Of a stretch of 64,000 bases of DNA, positions 1-11,900 are shown piece after piece (the stretch's first letter is position 1; each line of letters starts with the position of its first letter). The stretch comes from Penelope pileata (lineage: Eukaryota; Chordata; Aves; Galliformes; Cracidae). Location of the stretch: contig WBMW01000442.1 of the NCBI GenBank assembly GCA_013396635.1, forward strand, positions 509,329-573,328, in the 5' to 3' direction. Made by a program: the position numbers and the translations under genes. Under the pieces are notes generated by a model. That model saw nothing but the letters and a program-made list of their open reading frames with translations, ran no database searches and was not told the DNA's origin.

Positions 1-2181
1 AAAGTTACAACAACTACCTCTGAATATATCTTAGGTGAGGCTGTCAGTTGTAGATTTTGACGGCGTGAAAAGTGACAAAGAACCATTCCCAGGGAAACTC
101 TTTGTGACTTTGCTGTCTGAATCTTAGAACAAAATCATCAGTTACCAGAGGTAGCAGTGATAATTACACAAAGACTACTCACATGTAGAACACATAGAAA
201 GTACAGAAATTCCCCAAATTACAGAAAAAAATCCTTAGGTGTGACATTTCCTAGGTGCTCTCTCCTGACTTGGCTTCCTGGTTCTTACTGTATTTTTGTT
301 TTGACAGCAGCTGGCTTAAGATGTGGTCCTGGTCTGCTCTGGTCTCACTGAACTTTGGTGAGAAGATTTTTGTCTTCAAGGTCACAAGTAAGCAGAGAAT
401 AGAGGTAAGTCTATACAATTCCAATAGAACAAATACTTTTTTGTAGGAATGTAGAAGGAAAAAAAAAAGCTGAACTCAAATTACCCATGGCCTTGAGATT
501 TGCATGTAGTCAGAAATTACTAGTTAAGGTTGGAAAATGATCTGTAAACATCTCCTAATTCATTCAACATTGTGGTTAGTCCTGATTACAACTTAATGTA
601 TCGATGTCACAAAGATGATGCATCATTTAAGGGAGAGAAAGGAAGAACAAAGGAAAAATGGATTCTTTTAAAGATTCCGCCATAATCAAACCTGTATTTT
701 CGTTCGTCGCATTGGAGGCATGAGTTACTCTTGCAAAATATATAAAGAAAAATATAGGGTTACTTGATGACGATATAGTACTGCAGCCTGACAGCTGTCT
801 GCAAATATTTTCACCATGATTATCCTTACTAAAAGTAAATCACTGGATAAAGATAGCTCAAACGTGACAAGGCTCAAATAGGATGCAACCAACTCTATCT
901 TGAATACTTTTGGCTACATATGGAAAAAAATAGAGATTTGGGATTACAGCAATTGTTCCCCCAAGCCCTCCTCCAGAATTATAAGACCAAGCAGAAAAGA
1001 GCGTACCTTCCGTGCAGAGTTTGTTAGGAGTCTGGCTGTGAGAGTTAGTGAGGTAGAAATTAATCAACTTTTTCAGGGAATGAGACAGAAAAAAAAAAAA
1101 AAGCAGCATATTTCTCCTTCCAAATACTGCACCAAAAATAATAAATAGTACAAAACAACCTCAGTTGTAATCTAAATTCTCTCTATGGAGCTTGTATTTC
1201 TGTGAACCAGTAAATGATTTTGCCTTTTCAAAACTTGGAACTATTATAATACTTGCAAACTTTGACAAAAGTATGTAGTCTCCAAACATGAAAGGGAATT
1301 TGATTTTAAAGTATAATTTTTTCATTGTAGCATGTTTCACAGTGTGCTCACTGGAGGAGGAACAGATACTTTTCTAGCCCAATGCAAAGCAATCGTATCA
1401 AATATAATGTCCATTAAGGACCACAAAAATAGTATGCTCCTGTTTATCTAAACAGAAAAGAAAATAAAAATTCTGCTGAATTTATATAGGTGTTTAAACC
1501 TCTCTACTGCCTGGCAGCTCTAAGACTGACTGCAGGAAAGTTCAAAGTTCAGCACTGGCAGATCTAAAAACAGATTTGTGGGGCAGCTCTTCAGCACTGC
1601 ACTTTCTGTACCGAAGTAAACCGATACCGTTCCAATTAAATAGCAACACTGCACAAAGGAGGTCAGGCATTGTGTGTGGCTCTGCGCCGGCATCCCACCC
1701 AGGCACCTCCGTGCTGCTCCTCTCAAAGGCCAAGAGCTTCTCTGGGAGTCACGGGGGTTTTGAAAACACAGAGGAGAACAAAGCCAACATAGCAGACAAA
1801 TAAGTGTACAACAATAGACACCATACAACACAACAACAGTGCAAAACGTAATGTAGGAATTGAGTGTCACTGGTTTTAGAACACATAGTAGCAGCACACC
1901 TGTGATAACTTAGAAATGAATTAAATAAACAACAAAGCAGAAGTCTTCTACTGTTGTGCTATGAAATGAATACCTTGGGTTGGAGGTTTGTTTCGTTGTC
2001 AGGAAAAAAAAACAGAACTATAAATAAATTCTGTGGCAATATATACATATTTAAATAATTAATTTAAATATCTTACACCTACTCTTGCATAAAACTCTCC
2101 AGTAAAAGTGCACCATGTTTCTTTTCCCCAAATGCGTTCTGAGTCTTCCCCTGTGCTGAGGTAGGTCGAAAGGGAGATGTC
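1..2181. other. FGF4 downstream flank; no gene seen
   Basis: AT-rich DNA with only short chance frames. It should include the FGF4 3' untranslated region nearest 2181. The octamer at 498 is the only notable site. FGF19 is expected further downstream, outside the window. Confidence 0.6.
498..505. promoter_or_regulatory. Octamer motif downstream of FGF4
   Basis: ATTTGCAT, a perfect POU octamer, lies about 1.7 kb past the FGF4 stop. Mammalian FGF4 is known to have an Oct/Sox enhancer in its 3' untranslated region. No Sox site with the close spacing of that enhancer is seen next to this octamer, so the link is tentative. Confidence 0.2.
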
Positions 2182-2358
2182 TCAGATTCTAGGAAGAAAA
2201 TGTGTCACCGTCATTGTGGGAGATACTTTATTGCCTTTCTTTGTTCTTCCGTTTTTGCTCAGGGCTATGTACATCCCGGGATAAATCCTGGATTCATAAG
2301 CATTGTAGTTGTTTGGCAGGAGGATCTCTTTGAATTTGCACTCATCATTGAAATGGGT
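2182..2358 (-). CDS. FGF4: FGF4 exon 3, C-terminus and stop
   Basis: The exon follows the acceptor TTTCAG and starts with ACC-CAT-TTC. It gives 58 codons and then TGA (2182-2184). It contains the conserved Cys in NDECKF, the receptor-facing EILLPNNYNAYES stretch, and the basic heparin-binding loop SKNGRTKKGNKVSPT. The end THFLPRI closely resembles the family end. The 177-bp length and absence of stops are as expected for FGF4. Confidence 0.97.
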   Translation of the reverse strand, partial: THFNDECKFKEILLPNNYNAYESRIYPGMYIALSKNGRTKKGNKVSPTMTVTHFLPRI

Positions 2359-5147
2359 CTGAAATGAAAAGGAAAGAATGAGAGAGAAGGAATTTTAAAC
2401 ATCAGGTGCGGAAATATTCTTGCTACCAGGTGTAGTAGGTGTGCTGCAGGAAAACGTGCAGCTGACTTCCCCCACTAGTAATCTTTTGAAGTGGTTGTCC
2501 AAAGGAAGCTTCAAACAACGCTCAGAGGATCATTAGGGGTGCTGCTTCCAGGCCAGGCACAGGCACGTGGAGGACAGAAGGATGGCCTGTAGCTCTGTCT
2601 GTGCTCTTGTGAGAAAGAGGCCCGTTTTAACAGAGGGCACTGACATGAGGAGTAACCCAAGCTCAGTTCTGCTGCCCTGCTCATCATCTAACTTTAGTCA
2701 ATGAGTTTTTCCCATGAATGAGAAGGGGAAAAGAAACTGTCAGACACTGAGACAATGCGCTAATGTCCCTCATGTTGGAATGCACAGGTCCACTGATTTT
2801 CCTGAGTCTGCACACAAGTTTACTTGGTCCCCACAGCAGTGGTTGTCCTACCAGCAGTGAATTCCCTGAGAGACTTCAGAAAAATTGGAATGCTGGCACG
2901 TTCTCATGTTGTTTGAAGAGAAAGAGGTATTTTAAAGACACGGAGAGTGGAACTGTATTTTCTGCATCAAGTTTTAAAATTGAAGGAAGGGTTTAGATTT
3001 ACCTGTGTTAATGGATCAGGAAGATAGAGCTGACAGAAGGCACGCTTCTAGTAAAGAGTTTTCACATGCAAGTGCAAAGAGGGACAGGTGTTACAGGTTT
3101 TTTACCTGGAAAGTAACAAATGAGGTCATCTCTTGTTTTTGGGCAAAGGCTGATGGTTTTGTGAGATAGGTCTCAGCCTGCCAGGCTGAGCACTGCATTA
3201 AGAATTACTTTATCCAGGACACCAAAGCTGCATATTGTCTCCATTAGGCATGACACAAAGGGAGCTCTTGCACTTTGATGACTGATCCTGCCTGGCTTTC
3301 ATGTAAGTCAAAATCCTCTGTGACAAGATTGATGCCACAGAAAATTGTTCTGGATAATTCATGTCTTCATTCATGTGAAAATGCCCTAGTTAACTTTGAC
3401 ATAGCTTGGCCCCCCCCTCAGCCCAGGTTTCTTCAAAACATACCTGAGAGACATGGAATAGAAATGCCATGGGTAGGGAGCAAAACCGAGAACATGGAGT
3501 GGAAATAATGTTAATCACAGCAACTTACACAGAGGTGAACTCAAAAGCAGACGGACAGCTCAACGTGGGTTAAGACATACGCTGTTATTGTCCACTTAGT
3601 GTGCTTTAAAACATGCCCCTATTTTTTCCAAAGACTAAATGTAAAAGAAGATTTGTATTGTCTCCCAAGAGACCTGCCTTCTTATAATTACGAGCCCAGA
3701 CCCTGAAGATGCTGAATTCTCATGGGAGCTCTCCAAGCAAGAGCGTTAACGAACAGCGATCGATAGGTATGTGACAGGCACTGATTCATCACATCATTAA
3801 GGATCATTTGTGGGGCCCTGGCTGATCAGAAGTTCAAGTGCCCTCTGGGAGATGGGGCAAGCAATTGCCATATCTGATTGATGCTGTTTAAACTTAAATA
3901 CAAGAAAGATACAGGTTGAGGGCTTGCCACACAAATGACTGCTGTGTAGGCAAGATGGGTAGCCATGGCTGGGTGACTGTATTTTTCATGGGGGAACCAA
4001 AGTACAGTGTAAAGGAATGAGTTCTACTTCAAAAGCTCAGTGAACTTAGCATATCTGGGCAGTGAACCTTCTGTTGGCAAGGTATCAAGGGCTGATTCAT
4101 GGTGCCTGACCCAGGAAGGGCAGAGATGGGACTGGGGCTGCTCCCAGCAGTCTGTACACCTCTCATCCCTGGCCTCCACGGTCCCTTCCCCCGGCACACA
4201 ATTAGTGGCTACTTACAGATCCATAGAGTTTGCCTTTGCTATTCATGGCCACGAAGAGTCCACTTCTAACACCAAATATGCTCACCACTCCTCTTTCCAC
4301 AGGGGAGATTTCCAGCAGACCTACAGACGAGACATGGAATCAGGGGGACAAAGGGTTGTGTCCTGAGGGAGAGTGCGTTGTCAGTTCTGCGCTCACCCAG
4401 AGGTTCCCATCCCCAGCGGGGTGTGGATCCCTATGCCCCAGCCCTGCTGTGGGTGGCCCCAGGACCCCAGCCTCATGTGCTGCCCCATGCTGGGACCTCT
4501 CTTCTTTTAGCAAAGTATCTATTTTTACATTGCCCCCAGGCATCCTTCTGCCTCACTAAGGTTAAAATAAGCTAGATAGTGCTGGGGCCGAGTGAAACAT
4601 TTGTCATCATGCAGCTTATATCCCCTCCTCGGATCTTATTGTTTCAGTTGGATATCAGAGTCATGGGGCCACGGGGTTAAGTCTCTAGCAGATGCTTTTC
4701 AAGTCCGGGGGAGAGTTGGGCCCTGAGTGAGTTCTTTCCAGCTCCTACGCGAAGTGGGCGGCCCACGGGGCCGAGAACCCTCCAGATGTGGAGGCAGCCC
4801 CTACACCTGACGCCCGCCGGCTGCGAGGGGACAGCGCGGCGCCGGGCAGCGCGGCCCGCGGGGCGGCCGCACGGAGCGCTCTATGGGCTCCGCCGCCGTC
4901 CCCTTCCCCCGGGCACCGCACGGCCTCGGGGCCGCCGGTGCGGGGAGCACCGCGCTGCCAGGGGCGGGTGGACTTTTCCGGGCGGTGAGAGGTCTGCCCT
5001 ACACCCACCCTCCGTTCGGTTCNNNNNNNNNNNNNNNNNNNNNNNNNNNNNNNNNNNNNNNNNNNNNNNNNNNNNNNNNNGCACCGCCCCCGGCCACAGC
5101 AGCAGCCCCAGGAGCAGCGCCGGCAGCAGCGCCGCGGGGAGAGGCAT
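2182..5147 (-). CDS. FGF4: Fibroblast growth factor 4, three-exon gene, first exon broken by an assembly gap
   Basis: FGF4 is a secreted heparin-binding growth factor that signals through FGF receptors, for example in the limb apical ridge and tail bud. Three minus-strand coding pieces are seen: 5081-5147 (start and signal peptide), 4217-4320 (exon 2) and 2182-2358 (exon 3 with stop). Exons 2 and 3 join in frame (phase 0) and give the beta-trefoil core and C-terminus with FGF4-type motifs SPVERGVVSIFGV, NNYNAYES, NGRTKKGN and the ending THFLPRI. Intron 2 is 1,858 bp with GTAAGT and TTTCAG borders. Most of exon 1, including the expected RRLYCN-type core start, is not present and must lie in the 58-N gap at 5023-5080. 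No AATAAA or ATTAAA was seen on this strand between 1 and 2181, so the 3' end is not placed. FGF6 is the closest alternative paralogue; the FGF3 neighbour argues for FGF4. Confidence 0.96.
4217..4320 (-). CDS. FGF4: FGF4 exon 2
   Basis: The exon is 104 bp. The acceptor is CTGTAG followed by GT-CTG-CTG-GAA, and the donor after GGA-TCT is a perfect GTAAGT (4211-4216). It encodes the strand segments LLEISPVERGVVSIFG, then VRSGLFVAMNSKGKLYGS, the central beta-trefoil region of FGF4/FGF6. It is entered in phase 1 and left in phase 0, exactly as FGF3 exon 2 in this window. Confidence 0.96.
5009..5022 (-). CDS. FGF4: Possible 3' tail of FGF4 exon 1 (tentative)
   Basis: Just past the gap, read on the minus strand, 14 bases can encode Asn-Arg-Thr-Glu plus one spare G, followed by GTGGGT (5003-5008), a usable donor. 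The spare base gives phase 1, which is what exon 2 requires (it starts with two bases completing a codon). An Asn-Arg pair close to this junction is plausible for FGF4. The call is weak because the gap hides the preceding codons; this segment may instead be intron. Confidence 0.3.
5023..5080. other. Assembly gap, 58 N, inside FGF4 exon 1
   Basis: Unknown bases. FGF4 exon 1 in other vertebrates encodes roughly 100 or more residues, but only 22 codons are seen before the gap and at most about four after it. The true missing length is therefore probably much greater than 58 bases. Confidence 0.99.
5081..5147 (-). CDS. FGF4: FGF4 exon 1, 5' part: start codon and signal peptide
   Basis: The ATG (5145-5147) has G at -3, an acceptable Kozak context. 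It opens 22 codons that are rich in Leu and Ala and end near Trp-Pro-Gly-Ala-Val, a typical hydrophobic secretory signal peptide. The reading then runs into the N gap at 5080. The match in position, strand and character to the FGF4 N-terminus supports this start. The cleavage site and the variable linker that follows are not visible. Confidence 0.85.
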
Positions 5148-5219
5148 CCCGGCTAGCGGCGCGCAGCCACGGGCCGGCGGCCGGTCGCTCCGAAAAGACG
5201 CTCGGCCCCCAGCTCACAC

Positions 5220-5225
5220 TTTATA
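5220..5225 (-). promoter_or_regulatory. Proximal TATA-like box upstream of FGF4
   Basis: The minus strand reads CAGTATAAAGTG about 73 bases upstream of the FGF4 start codon, inside the CpG-rich region. If used, transcription would begin near 5190-5195 and leave a leader of roughly 45 nt. Start-site mapping is needed to choose between this and the distal box at 5522-5531. Confidence 0.4.
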
Positions 5226-5244
5226 CTGAGGTCAAAGCGGGGCG

Positions 5245-5358
5245 AGGAAAAAAAAAAGAAAGAAAGAAAGAAAAAGAAAAAAAATAAACACAAAACAACA
5301 CACGCAAAAAGAAAAAAGTAAAAAAAAGAAAAAGCGAGGCAGGGGGAAGGAGGGAGCC
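5245..5358. repeat. A-rich (AAAG)n-like tract in FGF4 upstream region
   Basis: The plus strand is almost all A and G with AAAG repeats, A runs and a few C. It ends in a GGGGGAAGGAGGG stretch. It sits between the FGF4 start codon and the distal TATA box, so it would be part of the leader if that box is used. Confidence 0.9.
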
Positions 5359-5521
5359 CCGCACTCAGTCCTCTGAGGATCTGCGGTTTCCCTGGGCAGG
5401 CTGCATGAAGAGGAAATCCCGGGAGCAAGAGCTTCTGAACTTGATCTCAACTCCTGGAGTCTTGTCTGAAGTGCTGATCTTCTATAGCTGCTCAGCCATA
5501 GCGCTTTAGCCCTAGCCACGA

Positions 5522-5531
5522 TATTTATATA
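5522..5531 (-). promoter_or_regulatory. Distal TATA-like box upstream of FGF4
   Basis: The minus strand reads TATATAAATA, a very good TATA match, about 375 bases upstream of the FGF4 ATG. Use of it would give a leader of about 350 nt containing the CTTT-rich tract (5245-5358 on this strand). It lies in AT-rich DNA just outside the CpG-rich part, so it could also be a chance match. Confidence 0.4.
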
Positions 5532-5738
5532 TCCATGTGCGTTGGTACCTATTACATCACCACCTACTGCTGTCTGCTGCAGCCCTCCGGTTTAGCTGAA
5601 AGTCAAATTATCACCCCTAGATGCTTAACAACTCCGAAGCGTCTTCAGGGGAAAGGGTGAGCAGCGCTGGTGCTAAACAAGAGGGACAGCACAAACTTTT
5701 AAAATGAAAAGGTCATATTTTGCATTCATCATAGAAGC

Positions 5739-5970
5739 TTCCTTCTCTTTCTTTCTCTCTTTTTCTTTCTTTCTTCCTTTCTCTCTTTTTCTTCCTTTCT
5801 TTTTTTCTTTCTTTCCTTTTCTCTTTCTCTCTTCCTATCTCTTTTTCTTTCCTCTGCTTTGCTCTTTTTATCACTTCTCCTCTCTGCTCTTTCCTCCCTC
5901 TATTCCTCCTCCTTTCTTTTTCTCTCTTTCTCTCTCTCTTTTTTTTTCTTTTCTTCTTTTTCTCTTTTTC
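5739..5970. repeat. Long polypyrimidine (CTTT/CTCTTT)n tract
   Basis: About 230 bases are nearly pure C and T on the plus strand, with TTTC and CTCT repeats and only scattered purines. It lies about 210 bases beyond the distal FGF4 TATA box. The reading frames across it are low-complexity (Phe/Ser/Leu or Lys/Arg/Glu) and are not genes. Confidence 0.95.
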
Positions 5971-8900
5971 ATAAGTGCTTACAAATGCTAATGGAGGACG
6001 CAAAAATCAAAGAATGCCCAGCACCCTTTCCCCCCAGCACAATGTATGACTTTGTGGAAATCTGTGGAATTTCGGCTTTTGCTGTAACCAAGCGACATGG
6101 TTTACAGTTTGCTGGATGCAGAAAAATTCCCTTCATTAACAGCCAAAATAGTTGTTGCATGGGAGGTTTACAAAATGAAAAATGAAAGAACTTGAGAAAA
6201 AAAAGAAAAAGAGAGAGGAAAGAAAACAACAAAAAAAAGGCCAAGGCTTTATTAAGGGAGAAAACAGTTAAAGAAGCAATAGATGCTTGAAAGCAGTGAT
6301 CATGTGTCTGATTTCAGATGTCCCTTTAAGAAACCAGAAAGCACAGCATTGCTCTGGAGTGCAAGACATGTGGAGCTCCCTCTTGGTCACTGTACTGGTA
6401 GGGATAGTAGTGACAGCAAGTAGTTCCTGATCTTTAGAGGCTGCCCATGCTTGTAAGTATTGCTGTGATTTTTAATGGTAGGACGATTTTCTGATCTTTG
6501 TTGTGCACGCACTTAAATGTTACTGTTTTGTCTTAATGATGCAGTTGTTCTTAGATAATTACTTCTTAAGTTTAAGTTCATGGGAGAGAAACTCAGCATT
6601 TAAAAGCAGAAGAGGAGAAGTTTTGGTTCCGGCAGTCTAGAGCTGCTTTGATTAGAGCAAATCCCATCTGTTTTGTCACCTCCCTGCACCTAAGCCCAGC
6701 CCTCAACAGGTTTTCAGAACCCGCAGGTGAGGGGGCATTAGAACAGTTTTGGAAGGTCCTGAATTAATATGAAAGTGGGGGGAAGCGGTTTGTGACTCAA
6801 GTCCTTTATGGCCTGAGGACAGTTTAGTCTTTCACACCAGTAAAGCACTCCTGCTGTTCCAGCAAAGGATGCAAGAGAAAAGAGAATTGCCCGAAGCCAG
6901 ATGACAGCTCACCTAGGTGCGAAAATCTCTGACCTTCGCTAAACCTAAGCAAACTCAGATGATGTACTTTTATTTCTCCCTGTGAGGTGCACGCTCTGTG
7001 TGTGTGTGTGTATGCGTGTGCGTTTTCTCCAGTGTTTTCTGTCTCCCACCACACCTCTCAGGACAGCAAGGCGATGGCTGCCTGCGGCCTGCTGCTCTAT
7101 GGGCAGGAGTCCCCTAGGTGCAGCTTTTTTCCTAGTGTGCCCAAAAAGTTAATTTTTATGTGTGTTGTAAAGAGAGCAGTCTTCAGATGTTTCCCTGCAG
7201 AGATTTACAGGCTGGTAAATCTGATGAGGTCAAACACATACATTTACTGCATTTCCATTTGCACCAGGCCTGTCCGGGCACTCTCACACCTGTGCAGCCC
7301 AGGGATCCCTTAGGCGGGGCCAGCTGGGAGCAAAGCTGCTGCTCGTGGGCTCAGAAAGCCTGTGCTGAAAAGCTTGTCCTTCCTGAGGGTCTCAGCATGA
7401 TCCCACCTCACTTCCAGACCTGAGTTATTTGCTATTAGCAAACACTGGATGAAGCTGGGATTAAGTTTATTTACCTGCAGAAGGACAAGGCCCAGGAGCA
7501 GCGCTCTGGCCAGCACACCTCCCTGCAGATTCCCCTGCAGCAGGAGTGGGGTCAAACGCCCACAGTCAACACGTCAGGACCAGGCCTGCTTGGCCTGGCT
7601 GCCACTAACAGCCCCGGGTTTCCCCTGGGGTACTCACATCCCTCTGTGCCTCACTTTCCCCACACATCTGTGGGCCCACAAAGTCCCCATTATTAGGGAG
7701 GATGCTGAGATGGAAATTGGGTCTGTTAATTCATTTGTAAACAAGTAGAATCTTGTTAGGGTTGTGCTTGTTAAATACCTTGGGCAAGTGATTGTTCCTG
7801 ACCCAAGAACTGTGAGCCCAAAGGCCTTAGTTCTGTGAACGTGGAAGCAGGGTAAGCCTTTAGGTAGAGACATGTGCTGAAGCCACAGCAGGCTGGGGGA
7901 CATACAGAAATGGGTCCTGAAATGCCCGTTATGCTCTGAGTCCTTATGTTTGTAAGATCAGGTCCCAGACAGTTGCACAGAGCACCCAGAACACCACGTT
8001 AAATGGCAGCAATATCACTGATGAATAAAAGACACTTTTACAAGTTCATTCTTCAACTTACTACAGAAAATGGCACTCTTCCCATGAAGGCTTGAAAAGA
8101 GTCTTTCTCAGAGAAAAAGCTAAAAGTTTTCAGCTAAGAATGAAGTAATGAGGTTTGATTTTGGTTTGAATTATCAATATTCTTGTGTGTGAGCATGTGT
8201 TAAGCTGGAGTTGATATCTGAGCTGCCCAGAGGCCTGCAGATGAGCTCTTGGTACTTTGACAATGCAGGCAGTTCATTAAACTCTATGCAGATACTGTTC
8301 CACAACACTCTAAAATAAAGCTCCTACTACCTACAAAACACTAGTCCTGATGCTTCAAAGCACTCCAATTGCTGAGCTGTGTGTACCTGTGGAAAATACA
8401 CGGAGATGAAAGCAGAGCAGGACTGCAGCAGTTTAAATTTACGACAGGTGTAAACAACAGGTGGAAGCTGCTGACATTCAGAGCCTTTGTGCTTCAGCAA
8501 AAATATTTCCACTTGGAAATTATTGTCACGGGAAACAATCCAAATATTATATTCCTTATGGAAGTCAATGAAACTGTGTTTTTTCTTTTTTTCATGAGTA
8601 TAGTGTTCCCTGATTCCAGGGAGTTTCTATAGCTGCTGCTTGTGTAATACCGAAACAGCTCCCAAACTTTAATGTATCCTTACAAAACAGAGAATTATCC
8701 CAGGCTAGGGATGGACGCAGAGATGCAGTGATTTACCTGCAGTTGGCCAGGCCCTCCAAGGCAGAGCTGGAGACAGAGCATCCGACACCTCTTCAACTTC
8801 CATGTGGTGAAGGGGAGCCGGGTGTCTCTGGGTCATCTCTATTTCTTCTGACTTTTCCATATCATGCTGTTCTCCACCACTGTGTACCCCCTACATGGTG

Positions 8901-11900
8901 TGTCACACACTCTTTCACAGCAATAATTTAAATATTAAGACAGGTAAAATGTCTTCATCTTTGCATTGGATCTGTTTCTGTAGAAGTATGTGGATATCAC
9001 AGTTCAGAGAGCTCTGCTTTCTAAATTCCTCTAGGCTTAAAGTATAAGAAAGAAGAAAGGATTCACAGAATTCAGGCCCACACCCAAATTCAAATCCTGT
9101 ATCACGTATTCTGAAAGAAAAAGGAAAATGAAGGAATCGGGTTTCTCTTCAACCTTTATGGAAAATATTTTGCACTTGCAATCACCCGAATTTGACTGTG
9201 TGTCTGTATCTCTAAAGAGTTCTATGTCCATCATTGGAAAATCTATTTGCATATTTATTAACCCCACTGAATGTAAATGGCCCTGAAATATATTGCTCAT
9301 GGTCTCTTCTACTGAAGGCAAATATTGTACGGAGATCCTTTGATCTGGAGGGATGGGGAGTGGACTGGAAGGGGCATGGAGAAGTACATTGTTAGGAAAA
9401 AAGCCCTTTCACCATGTTTGCATGCTGCCAAGACATGATAAAAAAGCAAGCCCATACCCTGGCTCCCCCTTTGCACACACCCCTTTTAATTATGATGATT
9501 TTGGGAGACAACCCAGCGATCTGCAGAAGGGACTCGCCTGAGAGAGCTTTCTCACGTTCACGTTTGGCTGCCCCTCTGTGCGAGCAGGGCAGCGGACTCG
9601 GGAGAGGATGGAATGCAGCGCGGTGCTGGGGCCCGAGCCCAAAGGGCCGGGGTCGCTGGGAGACCTTCGCATCCCGGCCTCTGCTGCCTGCATAGCATGC
9701 ATACCCACTCAACGCCAGCAAGTCATATGCACTTTTTTTTTTTCTTTTTGCAGCTGGTCTATTTGATCTCTGTGTGCCTGGGCTGTTTGCTGTTGTGAGT
9801 GTCTTGCTGTGATCAAAACCTTATTATCTTGGGTGAAATTGTAGCATTATATATTGGAAAAGGGCAATGGAGTATAGCAGCAAGCAGCTGCGATGCTGGG
9901 CAGACAACAAAGGCAGTGTATTTGCACTGGTTCAGCAGGAGCACTGGGTGTCACTTTGCTTGTAATGGGCATGGACTTTTTCCATAGCTACTCTGCTGCT
10001 ATTGAGCTTGAGCAGTAGTACATCTGCATGTATCTCTGTATAAAGCAGAGATCAGAGAGGACCGTGTTCATCTGTGTGGCTCCTGTATGCCTTCAGTGGC
10101 CTAGCTGCTGCAATTCCTGCTTCCAGCTTGTGACTGTGCTGCTCACATACACCCTCTTCTATGGGGATGGGCACCGAAGAGCTCCAACTGGAAGATCAAG
10201 TCACAGGCACTTGACTTTCTATGAATTACATTCAGTGTCTTAGCAGTTTTTTTTTTTTTTCTCAGCTTCCGTGCTTGATTTGTTAGCTTTATTACTTTTG
10301 CGCTATAAGGTTACTGTTCCTACGCTGCTATTTCTGAGGTGTGGGGTAGCGGTGTGGTGACAGCAACCCTCCCAGAAGCCCAGCTCTGTTCTTATCCAAC
10401 TGATCTGAATGGTCACGGCAGGCCACTTCCTTGTCCTGCTGGTCCTTGCCACTGACTGACACAGGAACAGCTCTCAGGTGAAGAAACACATCTGGACAGT
10501 ACATTATATCCTCTGCTTCTTGCCCTGTTTCTGCAGGCTGCAGCTCTGCTCTGTGCTTTTCTTAAAGCACGCATTCCTCAAAGCCCAAATTCCCAATCTT
10601 ACTATCGCTACCATGCCATCTTTTCAGCAGTTTTCTTTACGCTGTTTGCTTTTACACTGCTAGCAGGTCTTTTCGCCATACATTCTTCATGTTGTCCACT
10701 ATCCTCTCACTTATTTCTCCTTTTTCTGTTCTACTCCCTCCTCCATCCTCGGGACCAGATGGCACTCAAACTTTAACCACAGAGCTGAAGTTTGTCTCTT
10801 ACCTGGCGGATCTTCTGCAGTTGCCTTTGGGGAGCCACTGCTTACTTGAATGTGTGAACTATAAATGGCATGAAAATGAGCTTTGGAGAGTGATGGCATG
10901 AGAACCAGCTAAGGAAGGAATCCTTAACAGCCTAAGTGGGATTTCTCTCTGAAGTTATGATTAGCATCAGCTCCTGAAACTGGAGGTGCTGCTTTTCTGT
11001 GGGGTGGTAGGACAAGCGGAGAACATGGAAGACCTGAGGACTCTTCAGAGATGCCATCTTTCTCAGATTGAGAATATCAAAGGGTGAGTTCTGTGTTTTG
11101 TTAACAAAGAGGGAGCGTGTGATTGGAGTTTTTATTTTTGAAGAGCAAGACTCAGTGGGATGGGACAATGGAAACGCCCTAGAAAGCCATCAGCCAAGCC
11201 ATGTGCTGGGGTCTTCCCATAGACTCACAGCATGCTTATTCAAGCTTCATGACATTAGAGCCTGAGTTTGGTGGGAAAGTCTGTTAAGAACAAGGTGGAG
11301 AAATATGTTCAGAGGACTCTTGCTGTTAATGTAAGTCTTTTTAAGAAAATTTAGTCCCCAGCAAGGCTCATTCTAAAACTCCTGTGCTTATACTTTCATA
11401 TTCATTGCTGACATTTCTGCATATGCTATTTTGTTCTTCCTTGTCCTGTATTCTTTTTACCTATTGAAATTATAAACACTTTAAAACTAAAAATACACAT
11501 TTTTTTTCCTTCTGTCAGATTATGGCACACATACTCTTGCTGATACATTACTTGGCACTCTGCCAAACAAAACTGGTAAAAGGAAACAAAATAGAAAATG
11601 AGTTTTGAGAATCAGGGTAAGTGTTTGTTAAGCTTATTTTTATTATTATTATTGTGGGAAATAGTAGCTTAAGCTAACTTTTTTGTGTGAGAATGTTTTA
11701 GCTGACTTTGAGTGTAGCATAACTGGTTTACACAAATCTGTTCAACGTGTGGCCTCTCCTGTATGAATCATTTTCTACCGGTGGCTGATGCAAAAAAAAA
11801 CTGGCTGTTGTAAGCAAATGACGTGTATTGCTGAATTTTAAAACTTCCCAGCAAAGCACCACTTAAAATCTGTCAGAACATATATGGACATAGCTGTACA

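Larger units (their letters stand above)
4740..5225. promoter_or_regulatory. CpG-rich region over FGF4 first exon
   Basis: The sequence switches from about 45% GC to very GC-rich DNA with many CpG pairs, GGGGCGG-like Sp1 boxes and CCGCC runs. It covers the start codon, the gap and the first part of intron 1. This is the usual setting for a developmental gene promoter and explains the assembly gap. Confidence 0.8.

Noticed and set aside
4040..4366. 108-codon plus-strand frame
   Set aside because: It overlaps FGF4 exon 2 in antisense and has no domain.
4786..5287. Pro/Ala/Gly/Arg-rich frames over the FGF4 island
   Set aside because: They cross the 58-N gap and are GC-driven shadows on either strand.
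5704..6003. Phe/Ser/Leu-rich and Lys/Arg/Glu-rich frames of about 95 codons
   Set aside because: They are translations of the polypyrimidine tract.
6999..7024. GT microsatellite
   Set aside because: Too short and interrupted to be notable.
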